In this document: positions 1 to 12,010 of the stretch, piece after piece
Position numbering within the stretch: position 1 is the stretch's first letter
Layout of the letters: each line of letters opens with the position of its first letter
Assembly: GCA_963978895.1 (NCBI GenBank)
Contig: OZ022239.1
Coordinates: 14,673,566 to 14,737,565 of the forward strand
Direction of reading: 5' to 3'
Source of the DNA: Erpobdella octoculata
Lineage: Eukaryota; Annelida; Clitellata; Hirudinida; Erpobdellidae
DNA: 64,000 bases
Notes under the pieces: generated by a model
Told to the model about the DNA's origin: nothing
The model's database searches: none
The model's input: only the letters and a program-made list of their open reading frames with translations
Made by a program: the position numbers and the translations under genes

Positions 1-716
1 CCGGGGACAACTGTCCCCCCCTGCCCCCCCTCGGTACGCCACTGGCGTGGGTGTCAACAGGCTATATAAGCACTGTATTTCCGCCTCTTTGGCACTTCCG
101 TTTAATTGTAATGTTATAGTTCGGCGACTTGCCAATAAAGAAAATAAAGACAAATAATTGTGGATTGCGATTGTCCAGGAAAAATATTGCCCACACTGAG
201 GGGCGGCCCATGCTGCCAAAGCCCAGGGGCGGTCTGACCGCTAAATACGGCCCTGCAAGGAATAGTATTTTTTGCCAATGAAGATCAAATAAATAATAGA
301 TTTTGTTTTAAGTTTTCAAAATTCTTTCATCAATGAAGTCTACCTGCGTGCCAAATGTTGTTTAAATTGCTCTTGCGGCTTGGATGTTATAAGCAAATAC
401 CCACACACACACAGGCAGACATTACTTTTTATATCTATTAAATACACATAGAGAGGGGTGGGGAGATGCATCCCCCACTAGAGTATCAATTGATTTTTTT
501 GGATATTACACCTGGTTTTTAGAAAATGACCGTAGCTTTTATGGGAGGAGAAAGTGGAAGTTTCTGAAAATATTTTGGAAAAGTATTTTAGACTACCCCT
601 CACTGGTCATCAGCTTTTGTAAAGAGTATGTGAAAAATTTCTGAAGTGCATCCCCCACTAAGAATTTCTGGATACGCCACTGAGTACAATGGGGATGAAT
701 GATTTAATCATATTGC
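1..716. other. Non-coding, DNA-transposon ends
   Basis: No coding signal is visible. The stretch contains motifs typical of DNA-transposon termini: TACGCCACTG near 33-42 and again near 673-682, and a GGGGCGG-rich patch at 199-260. A CATCCCCCACTA motif appears twice (about 470-482 and 649-660). I read this as overlapping ends of decayed non-autonomous transposons; no complete element with target-site duplication could be delimited. Confidence 0.35.
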
Positions 717-1251
717 AGGGGCAGATCCAGAATTAGTAAAAAAAGGGGGTCCAAAATGGGGTCGGTAGATATTTTAATTTTTGTGTTAGATTTAAAGGTT
801 TTAACATACATTTCTGGTCAAAATTTAGTCATTCAATAACAGAGTTTCTGTAAAAAAAAACAACAAATAACAAAATAGTATAAATAGTTAAGTTTATTGA
901 CATTCTTTGGAGACAAGTTCTAATATTGTCTTTAATGTACACTGTTTCGATAAATTTGTTTATTCGAGCTTAAATTTCAATACGCATTTAATCATCACTA
1001 GGTAAGTTAAGTAAAGTTAAAATTTAAAAATTATATAAGAAACTCTAAGAAAAAAAATTAAATTTTGGAAATAAGGGGGGGGGGAACAACTTGTCTACAC
1101 ACGCAAATAAGATTCCAATACACATTGAATCATCACTAAGTTAAATAAAATAAAAATTTAAAAATATATAGCGAAATCTAGGTAAAAAATTCAAATTTTG
1201 AAAATCGGGAGAGGGAAAATGCCCCCAGCCCTAATTTACGTCCCTGTCGAA
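717..1251. mobile_element. Candidate MITE with imperfect TIRs
   Basis: The left end begins CAGGGGCAGATCC near 717 and the right end, read on the minus strand from 1251, begins CAGGGACGTAAATT. Both start with CAGGG, as hAT-type termini often do. The body is AT-rich with two similar sub-repeats (about 955-1050 and 1115-1190, sharing CATCACTA(G/A)GTTAA) and no coding potential. I could not confirm a target-site duplication, so the boundaries are uncertain. Confidence 0.35.
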
Positions 1252-1265
1252 TATCAGTAATAATA

Positions 1266-1690
1266 TCAATTATTATTTACGGTTAGACCCACATAAATTA
1301 TGCGTGCTGGAAAATGACCGTTATATACTGCCACATTTGCGACTGGTATTGTGAACGCCAAATGACAGAATTTTTCAATTCCGAAAGATCCGCTAAGAGG
1401 TTTCAAAAAAGCTATTGCTTCTTGAATATCTGCCGGCTTTGAACACTGCGCTAAAAGCATTTTGCAAACATCAATCTGAGATGATAACGAGCCAGTCCTG
1501 TCTAAGTTGTATGCATCGGTCAATGGTTGCGGTGTTTTCAAGTCTAAGAAGTTGGTAATAGCTCGGTGCTCTTAAAAGATTGTCCAACATTCATTCATTT
1601 GTTCAATACTATTTTTAATGGAGAACAGTTTTACTTTCACTGAATCGACGCTCCATTTCATGCACAATTTGGCCCATTATCGGGAATATT
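1266..1690 (-). pseudogene. hAT-type transposase C-terminal relic (ZMYM1-like dimerisation region)
   Basis: The minus-strand frame reads a FLDLKTPQPLTDAYNLD segment followed by IEKFCHLAFTIPVANVA. This is the order seen at the C-terminus of hAT-derived transposases of the ZMYM1 type, where a conserved LTIPV-S-ER-FS motif lies in the dimerisation region. Here the ER-FS part is replaced by unrelated residues and the frame ends at 1266. Upstream on the same strand (about 1690-1560) the reading is interrupted by a stop. It is a decayed transposase fragment rather than a host gene; the family call rests on motif resemblance only. Confidence 0.45.
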
Positions 1691-2018
1691 GTATGCATAA
1701 TTGCATAACTACTATAAAAATATATGTATCAATTAAGACCCATTTTTTTGAACAACAGTAAATCGCGATTTATCAAGCGGTTTATTAAGCAAAACTGTCA
1801 CTTGATCTTCTGTTGGTATCGGTATCTGATTTTATTTCTAAACTTTATTCATTAATTCTTTAGAAACTTGACTTTAGGTCAATGGCTAGTTACAATTTAC
1901 TAAATTTAATAAAAGAGCATTAAAACTAAATAATTCTGAGTGAGATGTTCCTCGCTATTAAATTAAGGGTGGAGCAAGAACGTTTAGGTTTTAAAAAGTC
2001 AACAATGTCAGCTTAGTT

Positions 2019-5000
2019 TTAAACATTATTCCGTAACAATAATTCAAGTTTTTGTTTTTGAAGTTTAATCAGCTCCATTTGAGACTTCATCAGCTCTTTC
2101 TTGACGTTATTTTTTTCAATTTCAGATGTCAACCAGTTGTTGTAGAGCTGATTATCATTATCATTGAAGCCAATTATTTGGCTTTGCTTTCTATACCTTT
2201 TTCTGGGACTGGTACTGGTGGTCAATTGTGTATTTGATGTCGGATCACTGTCAATGGTATCACTGTCTGTCACAAACTTGATAGGATGGCTTTGCTTCCT
2301 GCGACAGTTGAACTTCCTTCGCGATTGCGTACCACTCCCATTGCTGTTACCTTCACCTTAATGATAAAGTTCAATTTTAAATAAATACGATGAATTGATT
2401 GAATTTTAATGTTAGCATTTAGATGCACGGTGAAAACCAATAAACAACACAAAAAACTACTATAAAATCTGACGTTAGAAACTCTTCCTGAAGTTTTACC
2501 TACCTAAATGTCTTTCAGAAGATTTGACGTTTTCTTTTGTTTTTAACATTACTGTGGGGGGCTCTGAACTATCTGCATCATCTACTCGAGCATTTCAAAA
2601 TTGAATTAGAAATGTTTTACATTTTGTCAACTACTTTCCAATACATGATCAAAAAACTAAAATTTACTAACCTGGAAAGAGTTCGGGAAATTGGACACTT
2701 TGTTCTGTAGAATAGACTTCACGTGCTACCACAATAAAATGAGTTTTTCATTAGATCAGTTATTACATATTCGAAATAAATGAAATAATAATCAAGATCA
2801 GGACAATTCAGTTACAATATCAACAGGTATAAACGTTTTCACTTTTTTATATCAATACTTCTTATTATTCCCAAAATTTTTAGAGTGCTTTGGCATTGGG
2901 AACGAGTCAATGTTGCGAGTTACTGTTTGATTTAATAACGATAAATAAGTTAATAAGCCATCCGGTTAATTAGTTTTCCCAAAATACAAAAACATATTGA
3001 AACAATATAGGCGGTCAGAAAAAATCGGAATAAATTCATAAGTTTAACCCTCTACTGCATGAATAAACAAGTAAATTAAAAACGAATTTTTAAAACCAAT
3101 GCTCTTATATGTAATTAAAACACAAATTTTGCAATCAATTTTTTCTTATATTACTCTTTTATTTTATGTTAAAGTCGAAATATCTTAATTATATTTAATT
3201 AAAATTATCTAAATTAATTGACTTATTGTAAAACTAATAATTGAATATTGCATTGTCTTCTATTTTAAGCATGTATGCAAAATTTGAAAAAATCTATCAT
3301 CAGGAAGTGACTCAAAAATTGATTGCAAGATTTGAAACAAACAGAGAAACAAACAGACAGACAGAGAAACAGAGACGACGAGTTAATAAAAACATTGGTA
3401 ATAATAATAAAAATATCATCAAAAAGCATAAAATTTAAATATCTCAACTATTTTCATGAAAATTTCGTACACGCTTGAGAATCGCGGTCAGTGAGTGTGG
3501 TTCGTGTTAACTTGGTAAAATAGTCTGCCAGTCGGTTAGCGTTTTGTGGTCAAGAAAACCCTCAAGAAAACCCTCAAGAAAACCCTCAAGAAAACCCTCA
3601 AGAAAACCCTCAAGAAACCCCTGGATAAAATCCTCAAGAAAATTAACTAAATTAATTGACTTATTGTAAAACTAATAATTGAATATTGCATTGTCTTCTA
3701 TCTTGAGCATGTATGCAAAATTTGAAAAAAATCTACCATCAGGAAGTGACTCAAAAATTGATTGCAAGATTTGAAACAGACAGAGAAACAGACAGAGAAA
3801 CAGACAGAGAAACAGACAGAGAAACAGACAGAGAAACAGACAGAGAAACAGAGCCGACGAGTTAATAAAAGCATTGGTAAAAAAATGTTTTTTTACACAG
3901 TACAAATTTCTAAGAAAGCATGGAAGTAATGATGCCAATCGGCATCGCTATGCGGTAGAGGGATAACATTCAGTTACAATATCAAATGCACTCTAATAAA
4001 TTTAGGTATCCTTTATAAAGTTTATTTACCTAAGGATCGTTTAGATAATTTGACGTTTCTTTTGTTTTTAACATTACTGTGGAGGGCTCCGAACTATCTG
4101 CCCCATCTACTCAAACATATCAAAATTCCATTAGAAATGTTTTACATTATTTCAACTACTTTTCAATAAATGATCAAAAAACTAAAAATTTACAAACCTG
4201 AAACAAGTTCGGGAGATTGGACATCTTTTTCCACCTTTACTGTTACTACTGGCTCAGAAACTTTAAAATTGTCTGTATGATCCAATAAAATAAGTTTTTC
4301 ATTAAGTCAGTTATTACACATTTAATTGGCAAACTTTGGAAAAAAATAATCAAAATAAATAACTTCATAACCATTCAGTAACAAATATCATAAGTATACA
4401 TGTTTTCAAATCTTTTTCACGTTAATTCAGTTACAATATCAACAAATAAACATGTTTTCAAAAGATGTTCTATATCAACTTCAATTGTATTTGTGGTCGG
4501 CGATAGAAACCCACTTTTCGTCATCTTATTGAACTGAGACTTAGAACGTAGATTCGTTCTAGATGACCCCAAAAATTGTGAATCCTCAGATTTCCTCCGA
4601 CCGACAGTTTAAATTGTTTTAATAAGCTTTTGAATCTTGGAAAAGCTTATTAACGAGAAGGCTTATTAGCTTGTTCTCCGTCATTAAAATCAAACTGAAA
4701 CTCGCAATACTGACTCGTTCCCAATGCCAATGCACTCTATTGATTTTGAACATCCATCGACCACAAATCGGATGTTAATGTTTTTGAAAATATACGGTTT
4801 AGTGTTTTTTTTACCAATTTTAACCATAGATGAAAATCGCAACAATGATAAAAACAGTTTTGGGGTAAACCATATTTTTATGATTGTGATTTTTATCTAT
4901 AGTGTAGGCCGTCAAATTTTAAGAAGGCTATTTAATAAAGTATTTTTACGAAAAATCATTTTTTTTGCTGTTTATATGTAAGAAAATACAATACTAACAT

Positions 5001-5950
5001 TCAAATGGCTTGGATGATTGAGAAATATTTGCTGCATTAAACAATTTTGAAGACTCTGAATCTGAAGCTGCAAAACTGCTTGCCTTCATATTTTCTAAAA
5101 AAAAATAAAAAAACTAATTACATCAAAACACTAAACGGCTCTTCATTCAAACCTCTTTAGATCTGTTTGATTTGTTTACGCAACGCTATTGGCTAAATGC
5201 ATATTTTAAATTAAATTTTTCTAACTTTGTCCCGAATGGTTTCCCTCGCACGCCCCACTACCACTACAGGCGTATTTCTCCTTCGCTATAAAGCTGCCTT
5301 CATATGTGTCGCAATGATAAATATTTTAGTTATGTATAACATTTAATTATAGTTAATTTTACTTTAGATAATTTTTACGCTATTCAGTTACTATGCTATT
5401 TGTTTTAAATTATTTCGTCCTATTTTCATAACAGCGTTACTCAAGTCTTTCATATATAATTTTTGCGTGAATCAACGCAATTACAATAAAAAAGATATCT
5501 ATTTAATCCTCTATCATGTGTTAAAATGCAGTCATTATTCAATCATTATTTGTTTGAGTTCTAGCTTGATTCTCTCCCTAACTCCTTTCCATTAATATGT
5601 TTAATTCGTTTTTGAATAAATTTTGATCACTTTGTGGCCGTAAAAAAGATACTACAATAATCAACAATGTTCTCACAAAATATGTTTACTATTTTAATAT
5701 ATGACTAACCTTCAATTCGTATCTTTTTATTGCTGACGTTCAATTTATCTTGTTCCATTTCGACCATGTCGTTAAAAATATTCTTGTGGTGGTTCTGAAG
5801 ATGATTCCTCAGATTGGTCGGATTCTTTGTGGCAACAAGCACACCGCATTTTGAACCATTGCTTAAAACTACAGCACAACGACTTTTGTTATTTTTTTCT
5901 TCAAATTTAAAATAAGTCCACACATTGCTGCTGCGCTTGCGACCAGACAT
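2019..5950 (-). CDS. BED-type zinc-finger protein, multi-exon
   Basis: Exons (minus strand): 5950-5710, 5094-4999, [4272-4198, 4109-4030 alternative or dead copy], 2725-2672, 2584-2504, 2356-2019. All acceptors end in AG, all donors are GT, and every intron is phase 1, so exons join in frame in any combination. Using the 2.5-2.7 kb pair the product is 269 aa. Residues about 10-55 form a BED-type finger: aromatic W11/F14, two cysteines separated by nine residues instead of the usual two, then TNLRNHLQNHH. The middle is Ser/Asp/Glu-rich. The last exon is basic (SPRKRYRKQ) and ends in a Lys/Leu-rich coiled coil (ELMKSQMELIKLQKQKLELL). BED fingers bind DNA and are common in hAT transposases and in host proteins derived from them. 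No transposase catalytic core is present, so a small nuclear DNA-binding protein is likely. The start is the first ATG before the finger. The function is unknown. Confidence 0.6.
2504..2725 (-). other. Exon pair A of the BED-finger gene
   Basis: Exon A1 is 2725-2672 (54 nt) and A2 is 2584-2504 (81 nt), both flanked by AG and GT and both phase 1 to phase 1. A2 reads DDADSSEPPTVMLKTKENV and stays open to its donor. The pair has a close copy at 4030-4272 and fits the reading frame on both sides. Confidence 0.6.
3212..3878. repeat. Direct duplication carrying a GACAGAGAAACA minisatellite
   Basis: About 190-230 bp beginning TTAATTGACTTATTG occurs at 3212-3403 and again at about 3652-3878. The second copy carries about six units of the 12-mer GACAGAGAAACA, whereas the first has degenerate GAAACAAACAGACA units. 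The open frames here come from the repeat, not from a gene. Confidence 0.75.
3551..3634. repeat. Tandem 12-mer CAAGAAAACCCT
   Basis: Six to seven head-to-tail copies of CAAGAAAACCCT; the last copies are degenerate (CAAGAAACCCCT, GATAAAATCCT). The array sits between the two copies of the 190-bp direct duplication. Confidence 0.85.
4030..4272 (-). pseudogene. Exon pair B, duplicated and frameshifted copy of pair A
   Basis: B1 (4272-4198, 75 nt) keeps AG/GT borders and an open frame with PELVS matching PELFP of A1. B2 (4109-4030) is 80 nt against 81 in A2. One A is missing in the AAAGAAAACG run, which shifts the frame and puts a TAG directly at the donor. The flanks are also duplicated (a CAGTTACAATATCAACA motif at about 2811 and 4431). 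If B2 is spliced in, the protein would truncate, so either it is skipped or this copy is dead. Confidence 0.6.
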
Positions 5951-6174
5951 ATTTATATCGGTTATAATAACGACGTAGGTACAGGCCTAATAAGTCAAAA
6001 GTTGAAAATAAATTAAATGTAATGTTTCAAATCACTTTATGATTTTAAAAAAAACCAAGAAATTAAAAAAAATTTACATCTAAGTTTGCTGTCATATCTA
6101 TCTATATATATATATTTTTTATATATTTACAAATGACTGTCTGTTTGTCCGTTTGTTCATTTGGCCTGTATGCA

Positions 6175-6383
6175 TTGCTACACCATTAACCTGATCGTAA
6201 TGCAATTTTCACATAACCTTGAAAATCAATAGAGGAATGTTTCTGTGAAAAAATTGATAACGGTCACAAAATGAGCGTGAGCGCGAGAGCGAACGGAAAC
6301 GCGAGAGAGCGGGGGCGGGAACTGGAAATTGAGTGGGAAAGGGAGAGCAAGCGGGAACTGGAAAGCGAACGGGTACCTTGCTA

Positions 6384-6386
<3 letters not shown>
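6175..6386 (-). mobile_element. Dispersed CTAGCGG/GCCCGG repeat, inverted copy
   Basis: Read on the minus strand this runs from CTAGCAAGGTACCCG through pyrimidine-rich units (CGCTCCCGTT type), GCTCATTTTGTGACCG, and a tail close to TGTGAAAATTGCATTACGAT with GTGTAGCAATGCAT. The same landmarks recur at 6424-6925, 7310-7405, 7568-7720, 37636-37960, 43870-43957 (-) and 44150-44425. The head faces the copy at 6424 across a (TA)n tract. Confidence 0.7.

Positions 6387-6425
<39 letters not shown>
6387..6425. repeat. (TA)n microsatellite between two facing repeat heads
   Basis: About 20 TA units flanked by CTAG on both sides, so the two copies of the dispersed repeat meet head to head around it. Confidence 0.9.
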
Positions 6426-6925
6426 TAGCGGGGGTGCCCGGCGTTGCCCGGTGTTTTTAGAGGTTTTTCTAAAGTTTGTCTCTCTTGCTCAGGTTTCCTT
6501 CCCCGCTTGCTTTCCCGTTCCCGTTTGCTTTCCCGTTCTCGGTCGCTTTCCCGTTCCAGGCCGCTTTCCAGCTTCCGGTCGTTTTTCCGCTCCTGTTTCC
6601 TCTCCCGTTCCCTTTCCCGTTCCCGCTCACGCTTGCTCTCCCGTTCTCGCTCATGCTTGCTCTCCCATTCCCGTTCTCGATCGAAAGGGAAAGCGACCGA
6701 GAACGGGAAAGATACCGGGAGCGGGAAAGCAACCGGGAGCGGAAAAGCGATCGGGAACGGGAAAGCGGAGAAGGAAATGGGAGCGAGCGAGAGGTTTACC
6801 TAATGCGTTTCTTTTTCGCTCCCGTTTCTTTCCCGCTTGCGCTCCCGCTCCAGGTCGTTATCCGTTCCCTGTCGCTTTCCCGCACATTTTTTCGCTCTCA
6901 GTTCCCCCCCCCTAGATCCGATTCT
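6424..6925 (+). mobile_element. Dispersed CTAGCGG/GCCCGG repeat with pyrimidine minisatellite
   Basis: It begins CTAGCGGGGGTGCCCGG, continues TTTTTAGAGGTTTTTCT, and then has about 350 bp of degenerate 10-18-bp units built on CTTTCCCG(C/T)TCCCG, with a purine-rich inverted block at 6680-6790. It ends GATCCGATTCTA and runs straight into the (CATA)n array. Long open frames in several phases are produced by the repeat and are not genes. No reverse transcriptase or transposase is present, so it is non-autonomous. Confidence 0.7.
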
Positions 6926-7240
6926 ACATACATACATACATACATACATACATACATACATACATACATACATACATACATACATACATACATACATACA
7001 TACATACATACATACATACATACATACATACATACATACATACATACATACATACATACATACATACATACATACATACATACATACATACATACATACA
7101 TACATACATACATACATACATACATACATACATACATACATACATACATACATACATACATACATACATACATACATACATACATACATACATACATACA
7201 TACATACATACATACATACATACATACATACATACATAAA
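6925..7240. repeat. (CATA)n microsatellite, about 79 units
   Basis: Essentially uninterrupted CATA for about 315 bp, followed by degenerate CACA/CATA units to about 7300. Confidence 0.98.
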
Positions 7241-7309
7241 CACAGACACACATACATGCACATACACATACATACATACACACATACATACGCACATACA
7301 TATATATAT

Positions 7310-7719
<410 letters not shown>

Positions 7720-7720
<1 letters not shown>

Positions 7721-9066
7721 ATATACATATATACATATGTACATATGTACATATGTACATATATACATATATACATATATACATATATACATATATACAT
7801 ATATATATATATATACATATATACATATATACATATATACATATATACATATATACATATATACATATATACATATATACATATATACATATATACATAT
7901 ATACATATATACATATATACATATATACATATATACATATATACATATATACATATATACATATATACATATATACATATATACATATATACATATATAC
8001 ATATATACATATATAAATATATACATATATACATATATACATATATACATATATACATATATACATATATACATATATACATATATACATATATACATAT
8101 ATACATATATACATATATACATATATACATATATACATATATACATATATACATATATACATATATACATATATACATATATACATATATACATATATAC
8201 ATATATACATATATACATATATACATATATACATATATACATATATACATATATACATATATACATATATACATATATACATATATACATATATACATAT
8301 ATACATATATACATATATACATATATACATATATACATATATACATATATACATATATACATATATACATATATACATATATACATATATACATATATAC
8401 ATATATACATATATACATATATACATATATACATATATACATATATACATATATACATATATACATATATACATATATACATATATACATATATACATAT
8501 ATACATATATACATATATACATATATACATATATACATATATACATATATACATATATACATATATACATATATACATATATACATATATACATATATAC
8601 ATATATACATATATACATATATACATATATACATATATACATATATACATATATACATATATACATATATACATATATACATATATACATATATACATAT
8701 ATACATATATACATATATACATATATACATATATACATATATACATATATACATATATACATATATACATATATACATATATACATATATACATATATAC
8801 ATATATACATATATACATATATACATATATACATATATACATATATACATATATACATATATACATATATACATATATACATATATACATATATACATAT
8901 ATACATATATACATATATACATATATACATATATACATATATACATATATACATATATACATATATACATATATACATATATACATATATACATATATAC
9001 ATATATACATATATACATATATACATATATACATATATACATATATACATATATACATATATACAT
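7720..9066. repeat. ATATACAT octamer satellite, about 1.35 kb
   Basis: Roughly 165 units of ATATACAT with only a handful of interruptions (an ATGTACAT start at 7737-7760, a TA insertion near 7803, a single A substitution near 8015). Six open frames of up to 493 codons are pure repeat artefacts. Such homogeneity over 1.3 kb implies recent slippage or unequal exchange. Confidence 0.98.
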
Positions 9067-9407
9067 TCATTTTTATATATATAAGATTGAACACAACACT
9101 CGACTATGAATGGGTACGAATCAATGCTCGATAGTATTATAAGTTGTACGGCGTACAATCCGTCACTAGCTAATTTAATAGCTATCGAGATATACGAGTA
9201 TTTCTATGTAATTATTTTTATTGTGGCTTCAATATTTTGTCATAAAGAGGTCAAACAGTCTGATCAATTCAAGCACTTTATCATCGGTCCACTCCATCGT
9301 AACTTCTATTCATTAAAATAATAGTAAACAAACCAATCATCCAATCAGAACGTGAGTTTCTGAACCAGTTCTGGAGAGAAATAGAACATGCATCGGCCGG
9401 CAAAATC

Positions 9408-9491
9408 TGGCACCAGAATCTGGACGTGAATAAATTAACATAATTTCTGGACGCGGTTTTCGTGACACACACTCCAGATTCTGGTGCCGAA
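9408..9491. repeat. Inverted repeat, about 17-bp stem
   Basis: TGGCACCAGAATCTGGA (about 9409-9425) is the inverse of TCCAGATTCTGGTGCC (about 9474-9489). Nearby GTACCAGCGAAAACTGG and CAGTGTGTACTGGGC look like subterminal and terminal parts of a DNA transposon end. The opposite end was not found. Confidence 0.5.
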
Positions 9492-9559
9492 CGACTGGTA
9501 CCAGCGAAAACTGGTCAGTGTGTACTGGGCTTTAGATAGAAATTTGGTACCATTAAGGC

Positions 9560-9725
9560 TTTGCAGAATAAGTTAAGACAATTGTATGAAAATGAGAGGA
9601 GAAATCAAGCAAAAGTAAAGCATCGGGATGCATACCCAAAGATAATGATGATGATCACGATATGACAATGGAAGGAGTCACAGTTGTTACAATTAACTAT
9701 AAATGTTCTAATTATATTTTTTTTT
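9560..9725. repeat. Dispersed repeat also present inverted at 22083-22200
   Basis: The stretch around ACAATGGAAGGAGTCACAGT (9665-9684) and CATCGGGATGCAT matches, in reverse complement, 22083-22200 (ACTGTGACTCCTTCCATTGT). This points to a shared mobile-element fragment at both sites. No intact frame is present. Confidence 0.55.
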
Positions 9726-9794
9726 TATTTGTGTCTGAAAATTTTTTCCTGAGCCAAATTTCAGGCCCGGACCGTGCCGTCTAATTTGGGCCCG

Positions 9795-10270
9795 ATCCAG
9801 TAGCGTAGCTAACATAGGTGACACCAGAGGCGGAAATCGATGGTGTCACCCTTCGAAAACGGTTAATATCAACATTAATTTTAAAAAATAATCAGGTATA
9901 CGTAAAGTCTGATTTTAATACAACAATTTAAATAAATAAATATTTGAACAATTTTAAGTCATTTATCATCAAATTACAAAACTATCAACCGAATATCTTA
10001 AGTATATTTAGAAGAAACTTGGAAAAACTTTTTTTTTAATTTTTTAAGCACTATCTCTTCTTTCTAGCTTTGACAGCTGCAAACTCGGAAATCACATCTT
10101 CAAAATTAACACTTTGTTTTGCCTCGTTTTAGATCGTTAGCATTGCAAAATTGATTAACCTCGTGTAGCTCATTGTTGACCTTAAGTAGTTGTTTGTTAA
10201 TTTACCAAAACTCCTCTTGCACAAAGCAAAAGATAAAAAAATTGTCATAAATAACTTTAGTGCTACAATA
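9795..10270 (-). pseudogene. hAT-type transposon relic
   Basis: The left edge begins CAGTAGCGTAGC, a CAG-starting terminus. At about 10140-10060 on the minus strand a short frame reads VNFEDVISEFAAVKARKK, the kind of C-terminal tail seen after the hAT dimerisation domain in ZMYM-like transposases. The rest is interrupted by stops. The call is based on short motifs. Confidence 0.35.
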
Positions 10271-10292
10271 AGATTCGGAAAGGATTATGTAA

Positions 10293-11935
10293 AACTAGCA
10301 GTGCCCGTAGCGGCTTCGCTCGCATGAAATTAGAGAATTTGAACCGTGCATCCATAGGTGTCGGCTCGGCCCGTCAACAACTTGGCCCAGCCCGTTTAAA
10401 AACCAAAATTCCTGGCCCGGCACGGCCCTTCTAATTTGGGCCCGGCCCGTTTTTACAGGCCTAGAAATTCTATATACTTGATGAAAAACTTCGGCCCGTC
10501 CCACCTTGACTTCAGGTTTGGCCCGGCCCGTCTGAAGACCCTAAAATTACTAAAATGTCTATATGCTTAGTGAAAAACCTCGGCCCGTACCACTTTGATT
10601 TAAGGTTTAGTCTGGCCCGTAAGAAGACCCTAAAATAACGGCTTGGCCCAACCGGTGATAAACTGGACTCAGCTACTTTTAACCGGCACAAAACCTCAAA
10701 ATACTAAGTTTTAGATCTGTAATGCTTGCAGTTGTTGAGTAGCAGCTATTTTAAAATCAAATAACCCTTATTTTGACCCCACATTTGAAGTCATGGAAAC
10801 CAAAGTTTTAAAATAGGATGAAACACTTATATCGTTATTTTTTGAGGCGCTGGTGGCAGAGCGGTAGAGCGTTCGCCTGTCGATCGTTAGGTCAACAGTT
10901 CAAACCTCGCCGGCGTAACCAGCGTAACTCCCTTAAGGGAGGAGTTCACTCGCATTTGCTAAAGGGGTAGGCGCCTATAAATAGCTGCCTTTGCAAGTAC
11001 CCTCCCTCTCTCGCCTTGAGCAAGACTTGTCTTGATAAGGCGTATGCTAAATCTAAAAAAAATACTAAATACAAATTTTTACATCTGTAGCATTCACAGT
11101 TTTTGAGTAGCAGTTACTTTAAAAACCAAGAAATCCTATTTTCCACCCCACATTTAAAGTCCTGGAAACCAAATTTGTAAAAAATGGTGAAACACGTATA
11201 TCATTATTTTTAGATTAGAAACTAAATAATGATTTTTACCTTTTGTTGCATTTACAGTTTTTGAGCAGCAGTTACTTTAAAAACCAAATAACCTTATTTT
11301 CCACCCCACATTTAAGGTCCTGGAAACCAAATTTTTAAAAAATGGTGAAACACGTATATCTTTATTTTTAGAATAGAAACTAAATACTAATTTTTACATC
11401 TGTGGTATTTACAGTTTTTGAGTAGCAGTTACTTTAAAAAACAACCCTATTTTCCACCCCACATTTTAAGTCCTGGAAACCAAATTTTCAAGAAATGCTA
11501 AAACACGTATTTTATTATTTTTGGAGTAGAAACTAAATACTAATTTTTACTCCTGTAGCATTCACAGTTTTTTGGGTAGCAGCTACTTTAAAAACCAAAT
11601 AACCCAATTTTCCAACCCACATTTGAGGTCCGGGAAACCGAATTTTCAAAAAATGGTGAAACACGTATCTTTTTATTTTTTAAGAAGAATCCATATACCA
11701 AATTTCAAAATCTCCTCATATTTGGTTTTCGAGATATACATTGTTTTAGAAAAAAGTTTGTTTTCCAGTTTCTTCCCCTCAGGAGAAAATTTTTACAAAA
11801 ATCCTTTCTTAGTGGATTCTTACGCAATAAAAGTAATATAAGTTCCAAATTTCACGTTCCTAGGATGAGGCATTTGAGCTCGGCGTTGATTATCAGTCAG
11901 TCAGGACATGTTCTTTTATATATATAGATGACAAT
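10293..11935 (+). mobile_element. Minisatellite-bearing non-autonomous element
   Basis: It starts CTAGCAGTGCCCGTAGCGG and ends GAGCTCGGCGTTGATTATCA followed by a short TA tract. A related end (CAGCTCGGCGTTGATTAA) occurs at about 20915. The interior has GGCCCG-rich units (10360-10660) and then about five tandem units of roughly 150 bp (10700-10850, 11056-11215, 11220-11370, 11375-11520, 11525-11680). Each unit contains TTTTGAGTAGCAG, a CCACCCCACATTT segment and ATGGTGAAACACGTAT. One unit is interrupted by a SINE. No protein is encoded. Confidence 0.6.
10849..11057 (+). mobile_element. tRNA-derived SINE
   Basis: The head resembles a tRNA gene: GCGCTGGTGGCAGAGCGGTA (A-box region), then GTTCAAACC (B-box), then GCGTAACCAGCGTAACTCCC. 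The body contains GGAGTTCACTCGCATT and GGCGCCTATAAATA, and it ends in an A-rich tract. It is inserted into one unit of the 150-bp minisatellite. A sister copy lies at 54870-55105. Confidence 0.8.
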
Positions 11936-12010
11936 GACTGGCGCTCCCGTAATGGACTTTGTCGATAAGGGAGCGCCTAATCAAATGATTCTTTGATTTG
12001 ATTTGATTTG

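Larger units (their letters stand above)
2883..4738. repeat. Long inverted repeat, arms about 75 bp, spacing 1.7 kb
   Basis: The arm at 2883-2961 starts AGAGTGCTTTGGCATTGGGA. The reverse complement of 4660-4738 starts AGAGTGCATTGGCATTGGGA and matches along the arm with scattered substitutions and small gaps. The enclosed 1.86 kb lies inside the BED-gene introns and includes exon pair B. This could be the terminal inverted repeats of a DNA transposon that captured the exons, or an inverted duplication. No clear target-site duplication was found. Confidence 0.55.

Noticed and set aside
3551..3640. CRISPR-like direct repeats
   Set aside because: The units are contiguous 12-mers with no spacers, in a eukaryotic genome.
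10849..10925. tRNA gene
   Set aside because: A- and B-box motifs are present, but the sequence continues into a SINE body with a repeated family member at 54870; no convincing intact cloverleaf.
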